Assembly: GCA_045546695.1 (NCBI GenBank)
Contig: JAZQDE010000007.1
Location: 1-62,458 of the forward strand
Origin: SIG424 sp045546695
Lineage (GTDB): Bacteria > Bacillota > Clostridia > UBA1212 > UBA1255
DNA length: 62,458 nt
Reading direction: 5' to 3'
The notes beneath the pieces were generated by a model, which did no database searches, had not been told where the DNA came from, and was given only the letters and a program-made list of their open reading frames with translations. Both the position numbers and the translations under genes were made by a program. Of the stretch, positions 1 to 8,411 are shown piece after piece (positions within the stretch are counted from its first letter, which is position 1; each line of letters starts with the position of its first letter).

Positions 1-208
1 AAAGTCTGCGATAGTGCTCTGAAAAGCATGTTTTCATCATTTTTCTTCAATACAGCATACCGCTATTGAAGAATTTTCAGCAAAGGACGATGTGGTAATG
101 AAAATCCCGTCCGCCAACCCGCCTCCATCTATATAGATGGAAATATGATACCACAATTGGGACATTTTCCCTTGTGGTTTAGTGGGACATTATCACAAAT
201 GGCTTACA
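1..208 (-). mobile_element. End of an IS21-like insertion sequence (partial)
   Basis: Read on the minus strand from base 208 inward, the sequence starts with TGT, and its first 25 bases match the first 25 bases of the right-edge element (62320-62344) at 20 positions, both ending in ATGTCCC. A second copy of the GGGACATTTTCC core lies at 159-170. Multiple subterminal repeats and TGT ends are typical of the IS21 family. A 16-base palindrome sits at 125-140. No transposase reading frame is recognisable in the part present. The family name is an inference. Confidence 0.5.
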
Positions 209-234
209 CTTTTAAATATTCTGTTATTTTTGCC

Positions 235-263
235 TTGACACAATTTTTTTCAGAGTGTATACT
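235..263 (+). promoter_or_regulatory. Sigma-70/SigA promoter of the T-box transcript
   Basis: TTGACA at 235-240 and TATACT at 258-263, separated by 17 bases. It lies just upstream of the T-box leader, and transcription would start near 270. Confidence 0.85.
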
Positions 264-274
264 TCATCCAATTT

Positions 275-567
275 AATATTGATAAATGCGATGAAGGAAA
301 GTAGTAGCTCTAATCGGCGTTTCAGAGAGTCCCGGGTAGGTGAGACGGGATACGCGTCAGAATCATGCGAACTCGTTCCGGAGCAGCCTTGGTGAATGCA
401 GGTAGTCAAGGACGTATGGGCAGGCGTTAACTGCACTTTGAGTGAACGGATAAATGGGAGGCGACGAGCCAAACGGAGTCTGTTAATTAGAGTGGTACCG
501 CGGATATGATAACATTTTCGTCTCTATTCATATAATCTTATGATTATATCGGATCGAGGCGATTTTT
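275..567 (+). promoter_or_regulatory. T-box riboswitch leader, leucine (CUC) specifier, with terminator
   Basis: A tRNA-sensing transcription attenuator in front of the acyl-CoA synthetase gene. Seen: GGAA-AGTA (296-303) opposite GAA-CTC-G-TTCC (369-379), the usual specifier loop arrangement, which makes CTC (Leu) at 372-374 the specifier. AGAGAG lies at 324-329 and GGTGAGA at 339-345 in the distal Stem I. The T-box AGAGTGGTACCGCGG is at about 490-504. Its UGGU bulge would pair with a tRNA ending in A73-CCA, as leucine tRNAs do. The antiterminator partner CGTCTCT (519-525) overlaps the 5' arm of a terminator hairpin at 518-562 followed by TTTTT (563-567). Uncharged tRNA-Leu should therefore switch the downstream gene on. 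Confidence 0.92.
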
Positions 568-606
568 ATTGCCGCAAATGTACAAACCAAAAGGAGTGTA
601 TTGAAA

Positions 607-2340
607 ATGGAAATGGAAACCTACAAATTATTCGGCGATGGAAAAGATTCTCTCATCACAATGACATTAGGCAATTTGCTCAGCAGAGTTGCTGAAGTAT
701 ATCCCGACAATGATGCAGTACTTTATAACGAAGTAAGCTCACCGGCGTCGCAGAAGAATAATTGCTTCAGAATGACTTACAAAGAGTTTAATGAAGAATG
801 TGAAAAAGTGGCAAGAGGCATGCTCGCGATGGGCGTAAAAAGAGGCTCTCACGTTGCTATCTGGGCTACCAATTATCCCCAGTGGATCGTAACAATGTTT
901 GCATCTGCAAAGATTGGCGCGACACTCGTTACAGTAAATACAAACTACAAAATTTTTGAAGCAGAATACTTATTAAAACAGTCAGATACAGACACTCTTA
1001 TCCTGATGGAAGGACTTAAAGATACAAACTACGTTCAGATTATAAACGAACTCTGTCCTGAACTCAAAGACAGCCAGCCCGGCAACCTCAGAAGCCCGTC
1101 GCTGCCTGTTCTTAAGAGAGTTATTTATCTCGATGAAAAGGAAAAGACGCCAAAAGGAATGTATCACTGGTCAGATATCGAAGCAAAATCAGATGAAATA
1201 TCAATGGATTATTTCAACGAAGTCAAGGCATCTGTAAGTCCGCACGACGTAGTAAACATGCAATACACATCAGGCACTACAGGTTTCCCGAAGGGCGTTA
1301 TGCTCACACATTACAACATATTGAATAATGGTAAAAATATCGGCGATAACCAGACTCTCACACCCGGCGACAGAGTGTGCCTGCCGGTACCATTCTTCCA
1401 TTGCTTCGGCTGTGTACTCGGCATAATGGCATGCGTAACACATGGCTCCACAATCGTACCTGTTGAAAGATACAATCCGATAAGAGTTATGGAAACAATC
1501 CAGAGAGAAAAATGCACAGCAACTTACGGTGTCCCCACAATGTACATCGGTATGCTCGAGACACAGGAATTTGAAAAATATGATTTTTCATCACTCCGTA
1601 CAGGTATCATGTCAGGCTCACCATGCCCGATTGAGATAATGAAAAAAGTTGTTGACCTCATGCACATGACAGAAATTACCATTCCGTACGGTCTTACCGA
1701 GGCCTCTCCAGTATGCACAATGACAAATATTTACGACTCAATCGACAAGAGAGTATCGACAGTAGGTCGCAAAATGCCTTTCATCGAAGTAAAAGTAGTC
1801 GATCCTGAGACGTTCGAAGACGTTCCGTGCGGCACGCCGGGCGAAGTAGTAATAAGAGGTTACTCTGTTATGAAAGGCTACTACAACATGCCTGAAGCTA
1901 CAAGCCTTGTTATTGACAGCGAAGGCTGGCTCCACTCAGGAGACCTTGCTACGATAGATGAAGAAGGATATTTCAAAATCACAGGCCGTATCAAAGATAT
2001 GATCATCCGTGGCGGTGAAAATATTTATCCTAAAGAACTCGAAGAATTCCTCTATACACATCCGCAGGTAAAAGACGTTCAGGTAATCGGCGTTCCCGAT
2101 AAAAATTACGGCGAAGAGGTATGCGCGTGTGTTATTCTCAAAGAAAACGAAGTTTGCACAGAAGATGAAATGAAAGAATATATCAGAGTCAATCTTTCAC
2201 GCCATAAAATGCCAAAATATATCTGGTTTATGGATAAATTCCCGATGACAGCAAGTGGCAAGATTCAAAAATACAAAATGCGCGAAGCTGCTATCGACGC
2301 ACTTAATTTACACGAAGCGGCAGGTATCGAAACTGCATGA
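607..2340 (+). CDS. AMP-forming acyl-CoA synthetase under leucine T-box control
   Basis: Activates a carboxylic acid to its acyl-CoA with ATP in the cytoplasm. About 577 residues, full length for the ANL superfamily. Seen: the AMP/phosphate loop YTSGTTGFPKG near residue 220, YGLTEASP near 360, the hinge region SGDLATIDEEGYFKITGR, and the C-terminal catalytic lysine in TASGKIQK near 553. ATG 607 was chosen because AAGGAG ends at 596; a TTG at 601 is the alternative. The substrate cannot be read from the sequence. The leucine T-box suggests a leucine-related acid such as isovalerate rather than long-chain fatty acids. The stop overlaps the tatD start (ATGA), so the two are co-transcribed. Confidence 0.85.
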   Translation: MEMETYKLFGDGKDSLITMTLGNLLSRVAEVYPDNDAVLYNEVSSPASQKNNCFRMTYKEFNEECEKVARGMLAMGVKRGSHVAIWATNYPQWIVTMFASAKIGATLVTVNTNYKIFEAEYLLKQSDTDTLILMEGLKDTNYVQIINELCPELKDSQPGNLRSPSLPVLKRVIYLDEKEKTPKGMYHWSDIEAKSDEISMDYFNEVKASVSPHDVVNMQYTSGTTGFPKGVMLTHYNILNNGKNIGDNQTLTPGDRVCLPVPFFHCFGCVLGIMACVTHGSTIVPVERYNPIRVMETIQREKCTATYGVPTMYIGMLETQEFEKYDFSSLRTGIMSGSPCPIEIMKKVVDLMHMTEITIPYGLTEASPVCTMTNIYDSIDKRVSTVGRKMPFIEVKVVDPETFEDVPCGTPGEVVIRGYSVMKGYYNMPEATSLVIDSEGWLHSGDLATIDEEGYFKITGRIKDMIIRGGENIYPKELEEFLYTHPQVKDVQVIGVPDKNYGEEVCACVILKENEVCTEDEMKEYIRVNLSRHKMPKYIWFMDKFPMTASGKIQKYKMREAAIDALNLHEAAGIETA

Positions 2341-3113
2341 TTATCGACGTACACGCACATTATAATGATGAAAGATACGATGAAGATTTAGACAGTCTTA
2401 TGAAATCTTTCCTTGAAAATGACATATACGTAGTCAATTCGGCGACTTGTCTGGGTGATATTGATGCTGCTGTCGCACTTGCAAATAAGTACAGCAACAT
2501 GTTCGTGACAGTCGGCATCCATCCTGAATACGCTTTAGAATCAAACGATGCAGAGATTGACAAAATCAGGCAACTTTTCACCGATGAAAGCAGCAGTAAA
2601 ATTCTGGGAATAGGTGAGACGGGGCTTGATTATCATTACGATTATTCGCAAGAACAAATCGCAGCCCAGAAAACGAACTTTATAAAGCATCTTGCACTTG
2701 CCTCCGAGCTTTCAAAACCAATCGTTGTACACAACAGAGACGCACATCTTGACACAATGACTATCTTGAAGGAGCACCTTGATACAAAGCGTGGTGCCCT
2801 GATTCATTGCTACTCCGGAAGCCGCGAATCAGTTGCAGATTATGTCAGCATGAATTGCTATTTTTCTGTCGGTGGCGTAGTCACATTCAAAAATGCAAAG
2901 AAGCTGGTAGAAGCTGTAAAAGCTATGCCGCGTGAACGTATTCTGATCGAGACCGATTGCCCGTACCTTACGCCCGAACCTTTCCGCGGAAAAAGAAACG
3001 ACTCGGGCAAGACTGTGTATACAATCCGGAAAATTGCAGAGCTTCTTGATTTGTCATATGAATACGTTTGTGATATGACGACAGAGAATGCAAAGCGTTT
3101 TTTTGATTTGTAA
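2337..3113 (+). CDS. tatD: TatD-family metal-dependent hydrolase (DNase)
   Basis: Probable metal-dependent 3'-5' exonuclease/hydrolase of the TatD family, 258 residues (usual length about 255-265). Metal ligands are visible: the HxH pair in DVHAHYND at the N terminus, the Glu in GIGETGLDYHY, His in VVHNRDAH and IHCYSGS, and the Asp in ETDCPYLTPEPFRGK. It starts inside the synthetase stop codon, so it is translationally coupled and under the same T-box. tatD beside rsmA is a common arrangement in Bacillota. The cellular substrate is not known for this family with certainty. Confidence 0.88.
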   Translation: MIIDVHAHYNDERYDEDLDSLMKSFLENDIYVVNSATCLGDIDAAVALANKYSNMFVTVGIHPEYALESNDAEIDKIRQLFTDESSSKILGIGETGLDYHYDYSQEQIAAQKTNFIKHLALASELSKPIVVHNRDAHLDTMTILKEHLDTKRGALIHCYSGSRESVADYVSMNCYFSVGGVVTFKNAKKLVEAVKAMPRERILIETDCPYLTPEPFRGKRNDSGKTVYTIRKIAELLDLSYEYVCDMTTENAKRFFDL

Positions 3114-3119
3114 TACTAT

Positions 3120-3148
3120 TTGACACTGACACTGCCTTTGTATAAAAT
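3120..3148 (+). promoter_or_regulatory. Probable promoter for rsmA
   Basis: TTGACA at 3120-3125 with an A/T-rich -10 (TATAAAAT, 3141-3148). Depending on the register the spacer is 15 bases (TATAAA) or 17 bases (TAAAAT). It would let rsmA be expressed independently of the T-box. Confidence 0.6.
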
Positions 3149-3187
3149 TAAAAGGATTTGATTTTTTTACAAAGCAGGAAGATTTTT

Positions 3188-4036
3188 ATGAAAAACAGCA
3201 CAATCAAACCGATAAAAAGCCTTGGACAGAACTTTCTGAACGATATGAATATCGTCAGAAATATCGTTGAATCAGCAAATCTGACAAAAGAAGATATGGT
3301 AATCGAAGTAGGCCCGGGAATGGGTGCCATGACAGGTGAACTTGCAACGTATGCAGGTCTTGTTCTTGCGGTTGAAATAGACGAGCGCCTGCGTCCGGTA
3401 CTGTCTGTTTTAGAGACAGTTCATGGCAATATAAAGGTTATCTACGCTGACATACTGAAGGTAAACGTAAGACAGCTTATCGAAGAACAATTTGCCGCAA
3501 ACCCTGAATTAAAACGCGTGAAAATCATCGCAAATCTTCCGTATTACATAACAACACCGATAATAATGGGCTTTCTGGAAGGTGACGTGCCGTATCTTCA
3601 TTCAATGACGTTTATGGTGCAAAAAGAAGTAGGCCAGCGTATGACGGCAACACCGGGCGGCAAAGAATATGGAGCTCTTAGTGTATCCGTCGGATTCTTT
3701 GCAGAAGGCAAGATGCTTTTCACCGTGCCACCGCATTGCTTTAATCCTCAGCCTAACGTTGACTCGTGCGTCGTAAGGCTCCTTATCCGTGAAAACCCAC
3801 CGTACGAACTTGAAAATAAAGAATATTTCTTCAAAATTATAAAAGCTTCTTTTTGTCAGCGCAGAAAGATGCTTGTCAACTCACTTGCAAATGCAGGATA
3901 CCTTGGAATTACGCGCGAAGACGTGCGCGAAGCACTTGCTTTAATAGGCAAAAATGAGCTTGTAAGGGGAGAGGTCCTGTCTCCTGAAGAATTTGCATCT
4001 GTGTCAAATTTTTTGTTGCATAAATCACGTTTGTGA
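3188..4036 (+). CDS. rsmA: 16S rRNA (adenine1518-N6/adenine1519-N6)-dimethyltransferase
   Basis: Dimethylates two adjacent adenines in the 3' hairpin of 16S rRNA using S-adenosylmethionine, late in 30S assembly (KsgA/RsmA family). 282 residues. Seen: the N-terminal SLGQNFLND signature, the SAM-binding VIEVGPGMGAMTGEL and the catalytic NLPY in IIANLPYYITTP. The reading frame is open further upstream to a TTG at 3158, but ATG 3188 has an AGGAA ribosome binding site at the right distance and gives the normal family N terminus. It follows tatD with its own probable promoter. Confidence 0.95.
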   Translation: MKNSTIKPIKSLGQNFLNDMNIVRNIVESANLTKEDMVIEVGPGMGAMTGELATYAGLVLAVEIDERLRPVLSVLETVHGNIKVIYADILKVNVRQLIEEQFAANPELKRVKIIANLPYYITTPIIMGFLEGDVPYLHSMTFMVQKEVGQRMTATPGGKEYGALSVSVGFFAEGKMLFTVPPHCFNPQPNVDSCVVRLLIRENPPYELENKEYFFKIIKASFCQRRKMLVNSLANAGYLGITREDVREALALIGKNELVRGEVLSPEEFASVSNFLLHKSRL

Positions 4037-4043
4037 GTATAAT
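4016..4043 (+). promoter_or_regulatory. Promoter for pckG
   Basis: TTGCAT at 4016-4021, 16-base spacer, TATAAT at 4038-4043. The -35 lies within the last codons of rsmA. The leader to pckG is about 75 bases. Confidence 0.7.
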
Positions 4044-4124
4044 ATAAGTGTGGAAATTTGGATTTTATGCACTTGATTTTTACCGTGCACTGAATACACA
4101 AAAAACGAGAAAGAGGTAAACGAT

Positions 4125-5882
4125 ATGTACAAGAATGTATATGTTAATGAATGGGTTGAACAGATGGCTAATATGACACAGCCTGATAAGATTGTTTGGC
4201 TCGATGGCTCAGAAGAAGAAAGAGCACGCCTTACAGCAGAAGCTGTAGCTACAGGCGAGATGGTTGAATTAGACCAGCAGGAATACCCCGGATGTTTATA
4301 TCACAGAACAGCTGAAAATGACGTTGCCAGAGTTGAGCATCTCACTTTCATTTGTACTGAACATAAAGAAGACGCAGGTCCGACCAACAACTGGATGGAG
4401 AAGAGCGCAGCTTACGCAAAGCTCGGTACTTATTTCACAGGCTCAATGAAGGGTCGTACAATGTACGTTATCCCTTATATCATGGGACCTGCATTCTCAG
4501 AATTCAGCAAAGTTGGTATCGAGATTACAGATAGTATCTACGTTGTACTCAACATGAGAATTATGACAAGAATGGGCAAAGTTGCTATGGATATGCTCGG
4601 TGATTCACCGAACTTCATCAAGGGTCTGCACGCAAGAGGCGACGTAAATCCTGAGAGAAGATTTATCTGCCACTTCCCTGAAGACAACAGCATCTGGTCA
4701 TTCGGTTCAGGCTACGGCGGAAACGTATTGCTCGGTAAGAAGTGCTTTGCTCTTCGTATTGCAAGCTGGCTCGGACGTAAGGAAGGCTGGATGGCAGAAC
4801 ATATGCTTATTCTTGGTGTAGAAGATCCTAACGGAAATGTTCAATACGTATCAGCCGCTTTCCCCAGTGCTTGCGGTAAGACTAACCTGGCTATGCTTAT
4901 TCCTCCGGAGAAGTATCAGAAGCTCGGTTATAAAGTATGGACTGTCGGCGATGATATTGCATGGCTCAGAATTGGCAGTGACGGTAGACTGTGGGCAGTT
5001 AACCCTGAAGCAGGATTCTTTGGCGTTGCTCCGGGAACAAGTATGAAGTCCAATCCTAACGCTCTGCTCACATGCAAAGCTAACACTATTTTCACAAACG
5101 TTGCTCTTACACCTGACAAGAAGATTTGGTGGGAGAAGATGGGTGTTCCTGCACCGACGAAGGCTCTTGACTGGAGAGGCAACGATTGGACTCCTGATAT
5201 GGAGACCAAGGCTGCTCATCCTAACTCAAGATTTACAGCTCCTGCTTGTCAGTGTCCTTGCATTTCCAAGGAGTGGGAGAATCCTGCAGGCGTACCGATC
5301 TCAGCTATGATCTTCGGTGGCAGACGTGCCAAGGTTGCTCCACTGGTTTACCAGTCATTTGATTGGGAGCACGGTGTATTCGTTGGTGCTACAATGGCAT
5401 CTGAGACTACAGCTGCTGCTACAGGTGCAGTTGGTGTTGTAAGAAGAGACCCTATGGCTATGCTTCCTTTCTGCGGCTACAACATGGGCGAATACTTCGC
5501 ACACTGGCTTGAAATGGGCAAGAAGATTCCTAACCCGCCTAAGATTTTCAACGTTAACTGGTTCCGTCTTGATGACGAAGGCAACTTCATCTGGCCCGGA
5601 TTCGGCGACAACCTCAGAGTTCTCCTCTGGATTCTCGCAAGATGCAACGGCACAGTTGATGCTAAAGAATCTGCTATCGGTTACATTCCTTACGCAAAAG
5701 ACATCGACCTCGACGGTTGCGAGATTTCTCAGGAAGTTCTCGAAGGCCTCCTTTCTATCGACAAAGAGTCATGGATGCAGGAGATCGCAGACCAGAAGGC
5801 TCATCTTGCACGTTTCGAGAAGTTGCCTGCTGAGATCAAAGCTCAGTATGATGCACTCTGCGAGCGCGTAAACGCTATGTAA
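4125..5882 (+). CDS. pckG: GTP-dependent phosphoenolpyruvate carboxykinase
   Basis: Interconverts oxaloacetate + GTP and phosphoenolpyruvate + CO2 + GDP. 585 residues, matching the GTP class (about 600) rather than the shorter ATP class. Seen: the P-loop PSACGKTN at residues 247-254, the metal-binding GDDIAWL at 275-281, the substrate region CQCPCISKEWENPAGVPIS near 370, and the guanine-binding stretch with NVNWFRLDDEG and WPGFGDNLRVLLWI near 475-505. In anaerobic fermenters this enzyme often runs toward oxaloacetate, conserving GTP. Here that would feed the malate/fumarate/succinate operon at 32720-45098. It has its own promoter and a 26-base gap to murC. Confidence 0.96.
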   Translation: MYKNVYVNEWVEQMANMTQPDKIVWLDGSEEERARLTAEAVATGEMVELDQQEYPGCLYHRTAENDVARVEHLTFICTEHKEDAGPTNNWMEKSAAYAKLGTYFTGSMKGRTMYVIPYIMGPAFSEFSKVGIEITDSIYVVLNMRIMTRMGKVAMDMLGDSPNFIKGLHARGDVNPERRFICHFPEDNSIWSFGSGYGGNVLLGKKCFALRIASWLGRKEGWMAEHMLILGVEDPNGNVQYVSAAFPSACGKTNLAMLIPPEKYQKLGYKVWTVGDDIAWLRIGSDGRLWAVNPEAGFFGVAPGTSMKSNPNALLTCKANTIFTNVALTPDKKIWWEKMGVPAPTKALDWRGNDWTPDMETKAAHPNSRFTAPACQCPCISKEWENPAGVPISAMIFGGRRAKVAPLVYQSFDWEHGVFVGATMASETTAAATGAVGVVRRDPMAMLPFCGYNMGEYFAHWLEMGKKIPNPPKIFNVNWFRLDDEGNFIWPGFGDNLRVLLWILARCNGTVDAKESAIGYIPYAKDIDLDGCEISQEVLEGLLSIDKESWMQEIADQKAHLARFEKLPAEIKAQYDALCERVNAM

Positions 5883-5908
5883 TTAACACAAAAGGACGAT
5901 TATAAAAC

Positions 5909-7282
5909 ATGTCAGAACATGTATATTTCATAGGAATTGGCGGATCAAGCATGAGCGGTATAGCTGAGCTTGTAAGAAGCAGCGGATGTAAGGTAAGTGG
6001 CTCGGACAGAGCACAAAGCTCCAAGACCAAAAAGCTTGCAGCTTCAGGCATTACCATATATCCGGTGCACAGTTCCGAAAATATATCAGATGATATAGAT
6101 ACAGTTGTTTATTCTGCTGCTATCGCATCTGATAACCCGGAGCTTGTTGAGGCAAGAAAAAGAGGTATTCCTACAATCGAACGTGGAGAATACTTAGGAC
6201 AGCTTGCAAAGAGACATCCGTACACAGTAGCCATTTCCGGTACACACGGCAAGACTACTACAACTTCTATGATATCATCTATTATGATTTCAGCTGATAA
6301 AGAACCCTGCATACACATAGGCGGGGTTCTTGAGCGTATTCATAACAACGTACTGCCGTCTGACGGTGACTATTTTGTCACCGAGGCTTGCGAATTCAGC
6401 GGCAGTTTTCTTCATTTTCACCCATATGCAGCTGTTGTAACAAATATTGAGGAAGATCACCTCGATTACTATAAGACTTTTGACAATCTCGTTTCTGCAT
6501 TCAGACAGTTTGTGTCACAATGCTGCGATGACGGATTTGTCGTTGTTTGCGGACATGACGAATATATGCCTGAGATTACGAAGGATGCAAAATGCCGCGT
6601 GTTGACTTATGGTACGGACAGTAGCTTTGATTATTGGGCAGACAACATCAATATCGGCAAAGACCGGACTACATTTACAGTATGTAAAAAAGAAACAGGT
6701 GAAAAGTTTGACGTTGCAATCAGTGTTCCTGGTAGCTTTAACGTGTTAAACAGCCTCGCTGCATGTGCAGTCTGCTATGAGCTTGGCTGCAGCCCTGATG
6801 CAATACGCGACGGACTTAACCAATATACAGGCACGAAAAGACGCTTTGAGTGTGTAGGATACGTAAACGGTGCACCGCTTATCGATGACTACGCGCACCA
6901 CCCGACAGAACTTAAGGTGACACTTGAGATTGCAAAGAGCAAAAGACAGGAAGGCGGCAAGATATACGCTGTTTTCCAACCGGTAACTTTTTCACGTGCA
7001 TTGGCATTTTTTGACATCTTTCCTGATGTACTTAAAGACGCAGATGTTGTGATTATCACAGATATTTATGCTGCCAGAGAAGTCGATAATCACGAGATAA
7101 CAGGCAGACAAATTTCAGATTATTGTGTAGAAAAAGGCCTTGATTCAAGAAATATCGGACCTTTCCCCGATATTGCAAGATACCTGGAAGAACACGTAAC
7201 AAGCAAAGATATGATAGTTCTTTTAAGCTGCGGAGACCTGGATAAACTGGCCGATGAGTTTAAGGATTTGCGTAAAATTTGA
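5909..7282 (+). CDS. murC: UDP-N-acetylmuramate--L-alanine ligase
   Basis: Adds L-alanine to UDP-MurNAc with ATP, the first peptide step of peptidoglycan precursor synthesis in the cytoplasm. 457 residues, full length. Seen: the N-terminal UDP-binding GIGGSSMSGIAEL, the Mur ligase ATP loop SGTHGKTTTTSM near residue 108-119, and YAHHPTEL near 327, where the C-terminal domain begins. A 26-base gap with an AAAGGA ribosome binding site follows pckG, so they may share a transcript. The promoter of the next gene overlaps the murC stop codon. Confidence 0.96.
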   Translation: MSEHVYFIGIGGSSMSGIAELVRSSGCKVSGSDRAQSSKTKKLAASGITIYPVHSSENISDDIDTVVYSAAIASDNPELVEARKRGIPTIERGEYLGQLAKRHPYTVAISGTHGKTTTTSMISSIMISADKEPCIHIGGVLERIHNNVLPSDGDYFVTEACEFSGSFLHFHPYAAVVTNIEEDHLDYYKTFDNLVSAFRQFVSQCCDDGFVVVCGHDEYMPEITKDAKCRVLTYGTDSSFDYWADNINIGKDRTTFTVCKKETGEKFDVAISVPGSFNVLNSLAACAVCYELGCSPDAIRDGLNQYTGTKRRFECVGYVNGAPLIDDYAHHPTELKVTLEIAKSKRQEGGKIYAVFQPVTFSRALAFFDIFPDVLKDADVVIITDIYAAREVDNHEITGRQISDYCVEKGLDSRNIGPFPDIARYLEEHVTSKDMIVLLSCGDLDKLADEFKDLRKI

Positions 7283-7307
7283 CAAATACTTGAAGAAGCG
7301 GTACAAT
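7279..7307 (+). promoter_or_regulatory. Promoter for the M23 peptidase gene
   Basis: TTGACA at 7279-7284 (overlapping the murC TGA), 17-base spacer, TACAAT at 7302-7307. The start point near 7314 rules against the upstream ATG at 7316 as a normal start and supports ATG 7346. Confidence 0.85.
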
Positions 7308-7345
7308 AGCCCGGTATGATGAAAAAAACACGAAGGGAAAACCTT

Positions 7346-8341
7346 ATGTTGAATGAACTTACAAACAAAATAAAAGCGCTTATAGCAGGAATCAAGAGGC
7401 ATCCGGCAGTTCTGATTGCTGCTGTATCTACGTGTATTGCAGTTGCTTTTATAGTTGTATGTATTTCCCTTGTGGTTAACTTCAATTCAAAAATATCTGA
7501 TCTTCAAAAAGACATTTCTTTACTTGAAAAGGAAAACAGCAATCTGTCAGATATAAATGATGAGAAAAATGATACTATAAAAGATCATGAAGATTCAGCA
7601 AACGAAAAAGATCAGCAGATAGAAGATCTGGAAAACGATGTTGAAGATAAAGAACAACAGCACGAGCAGGATGTTGCCGAAAAAGAAGCTCTTCAGAAAG
7701 AAATTGACGAGCTCAAAGAGTTACTTTCTGATTATATAACAAACAACTTATATTCCGGATATGCAGCGCGTTCTTCGGGCATAGCTACAGAAGGCGAAGC
7801 TGAATGGCTCACAGCATCACAGGAGATCAAGGAACTCAAAGAGTCTGTTGCAGAGATTTTTGCCGATGACAAAGCAAAAGCAGCACAGCTTATTGCGTCT
7901 ATAGACGAACAGGCTGCAGAGCTCCAGGATTATTACGACAGAATCCCTAATTTCAGACCGGCTGCGGGCGAGACAACTTCTCCCTTCGGATACAGAAAGC
8001 ATCCGATTCTTGGATACACAAAGTTCCACTACGGTGTTGACCTGTCAAAAGACGACGGCCGCGCTGTATATGCAGCAGGTAAAGGCGTCGTTACTATGGT
8101 CAAATGGAATGACAGCTATGGTTGGTACATTGAGATTGACCACGGCAATGGACTCAAAACAAGATATGCACATCTTAAGTCCAAAAAGACTTGCCTCGTA
8201 TCAGTAGGCGATGAAGTAGAAAAGGGCGAGAACATCGCTACTATGGGTACAACAGGTTTGTCTACCGGCGTTCATCTCCATTTTGAAGTATGGGAAGACG
8301 GAGAACGCATCGACCCGGCTGATTTTATAGGTACATATTGA
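7346..8341 (+). CDS. Membrane-anchored coiled-coil M23 metallopeptidase
   Basis: Envelope peptidoglycan endopeptidase, or an activator of one, 331 residues. Seen in order: a single N-terminal membrane segment at about residues 23-47, a charged coiled coil at about 50-135 (repeated EKE/LE heptads), a linker, and a C-terminal M23/LytM domain. The zinc motifs are HYGVDLSKDDGR (H, D) and the HLHFEVWEDGE pair. The architecture resembles EnvC/SpoIIQ-like factors in which the coiled coil contacts partner proteins. ATG 7346 was chosen: AGGGAA lies 6-8 bases upstream and the promoter ends at 7307. A terminator hairpin follows directly. Confidence 0.88.
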   Translation: MLNELTNKIKALIAGIKRHPAVLIAAVSTCIAVAFIVVCISLVVNFNSKISDLQKDISLLEKENSNLSDINDEKNDTIKDHEDSANEKDQQIEDLENDVEDKEQQHEQDVAEKEALQKEIDELKELLSDYITNNLYSGYAARSSGIATEGEAEWLTASQEIKELKESVAEIFADDKAKAAQLIASIDEQAAELQDYYDRIPNFRPAAGETTSPFGYRKHPILGYTKFHYGVDLSKDDGRAVYAAGKGVVTMVKWNDSYGWYIEIDHGNGLKTRYAHLKSKKTCLVSVGDEVEKGENIATMGTTGLSTGVHLHFEVWEDGERIDPADFIGTY

Positions 8342-8374
8342 TTACGAATAAATCCGTAATAGTGCGTAAATACT

Positions 8375-8411
8375 ACACCTGAAAACAATTTATGTTTTGA
8401 GGTGTTTTTTT
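8375..8411 (+). terminator. Intrinsic terminator overlapping the sleB ribosome binding site
   Basis: ACACCTGAAAAC (8375-8386) pairs with GTTTTGAGGTGT (8394-8405) with one mismatch, followed by a run of T. The GAGGTG in the 3' arm is also the ribosome binding site for ATG 8412. Confidence 0.8.

Noticed and set aside
224..472. 82-residue minus-strand reading frame at the left edge
   Set aside because: It lies antisense to the T-box RNA, whose conserved elements explain the sequence; composition is not protein-like.
4837..5310. Alternative-frame reading frames inside pckG on both strands
   Set aside because: Shadows of a strongly conserved gene; Leu/Arg/Ser-rich frame-shifted composition.
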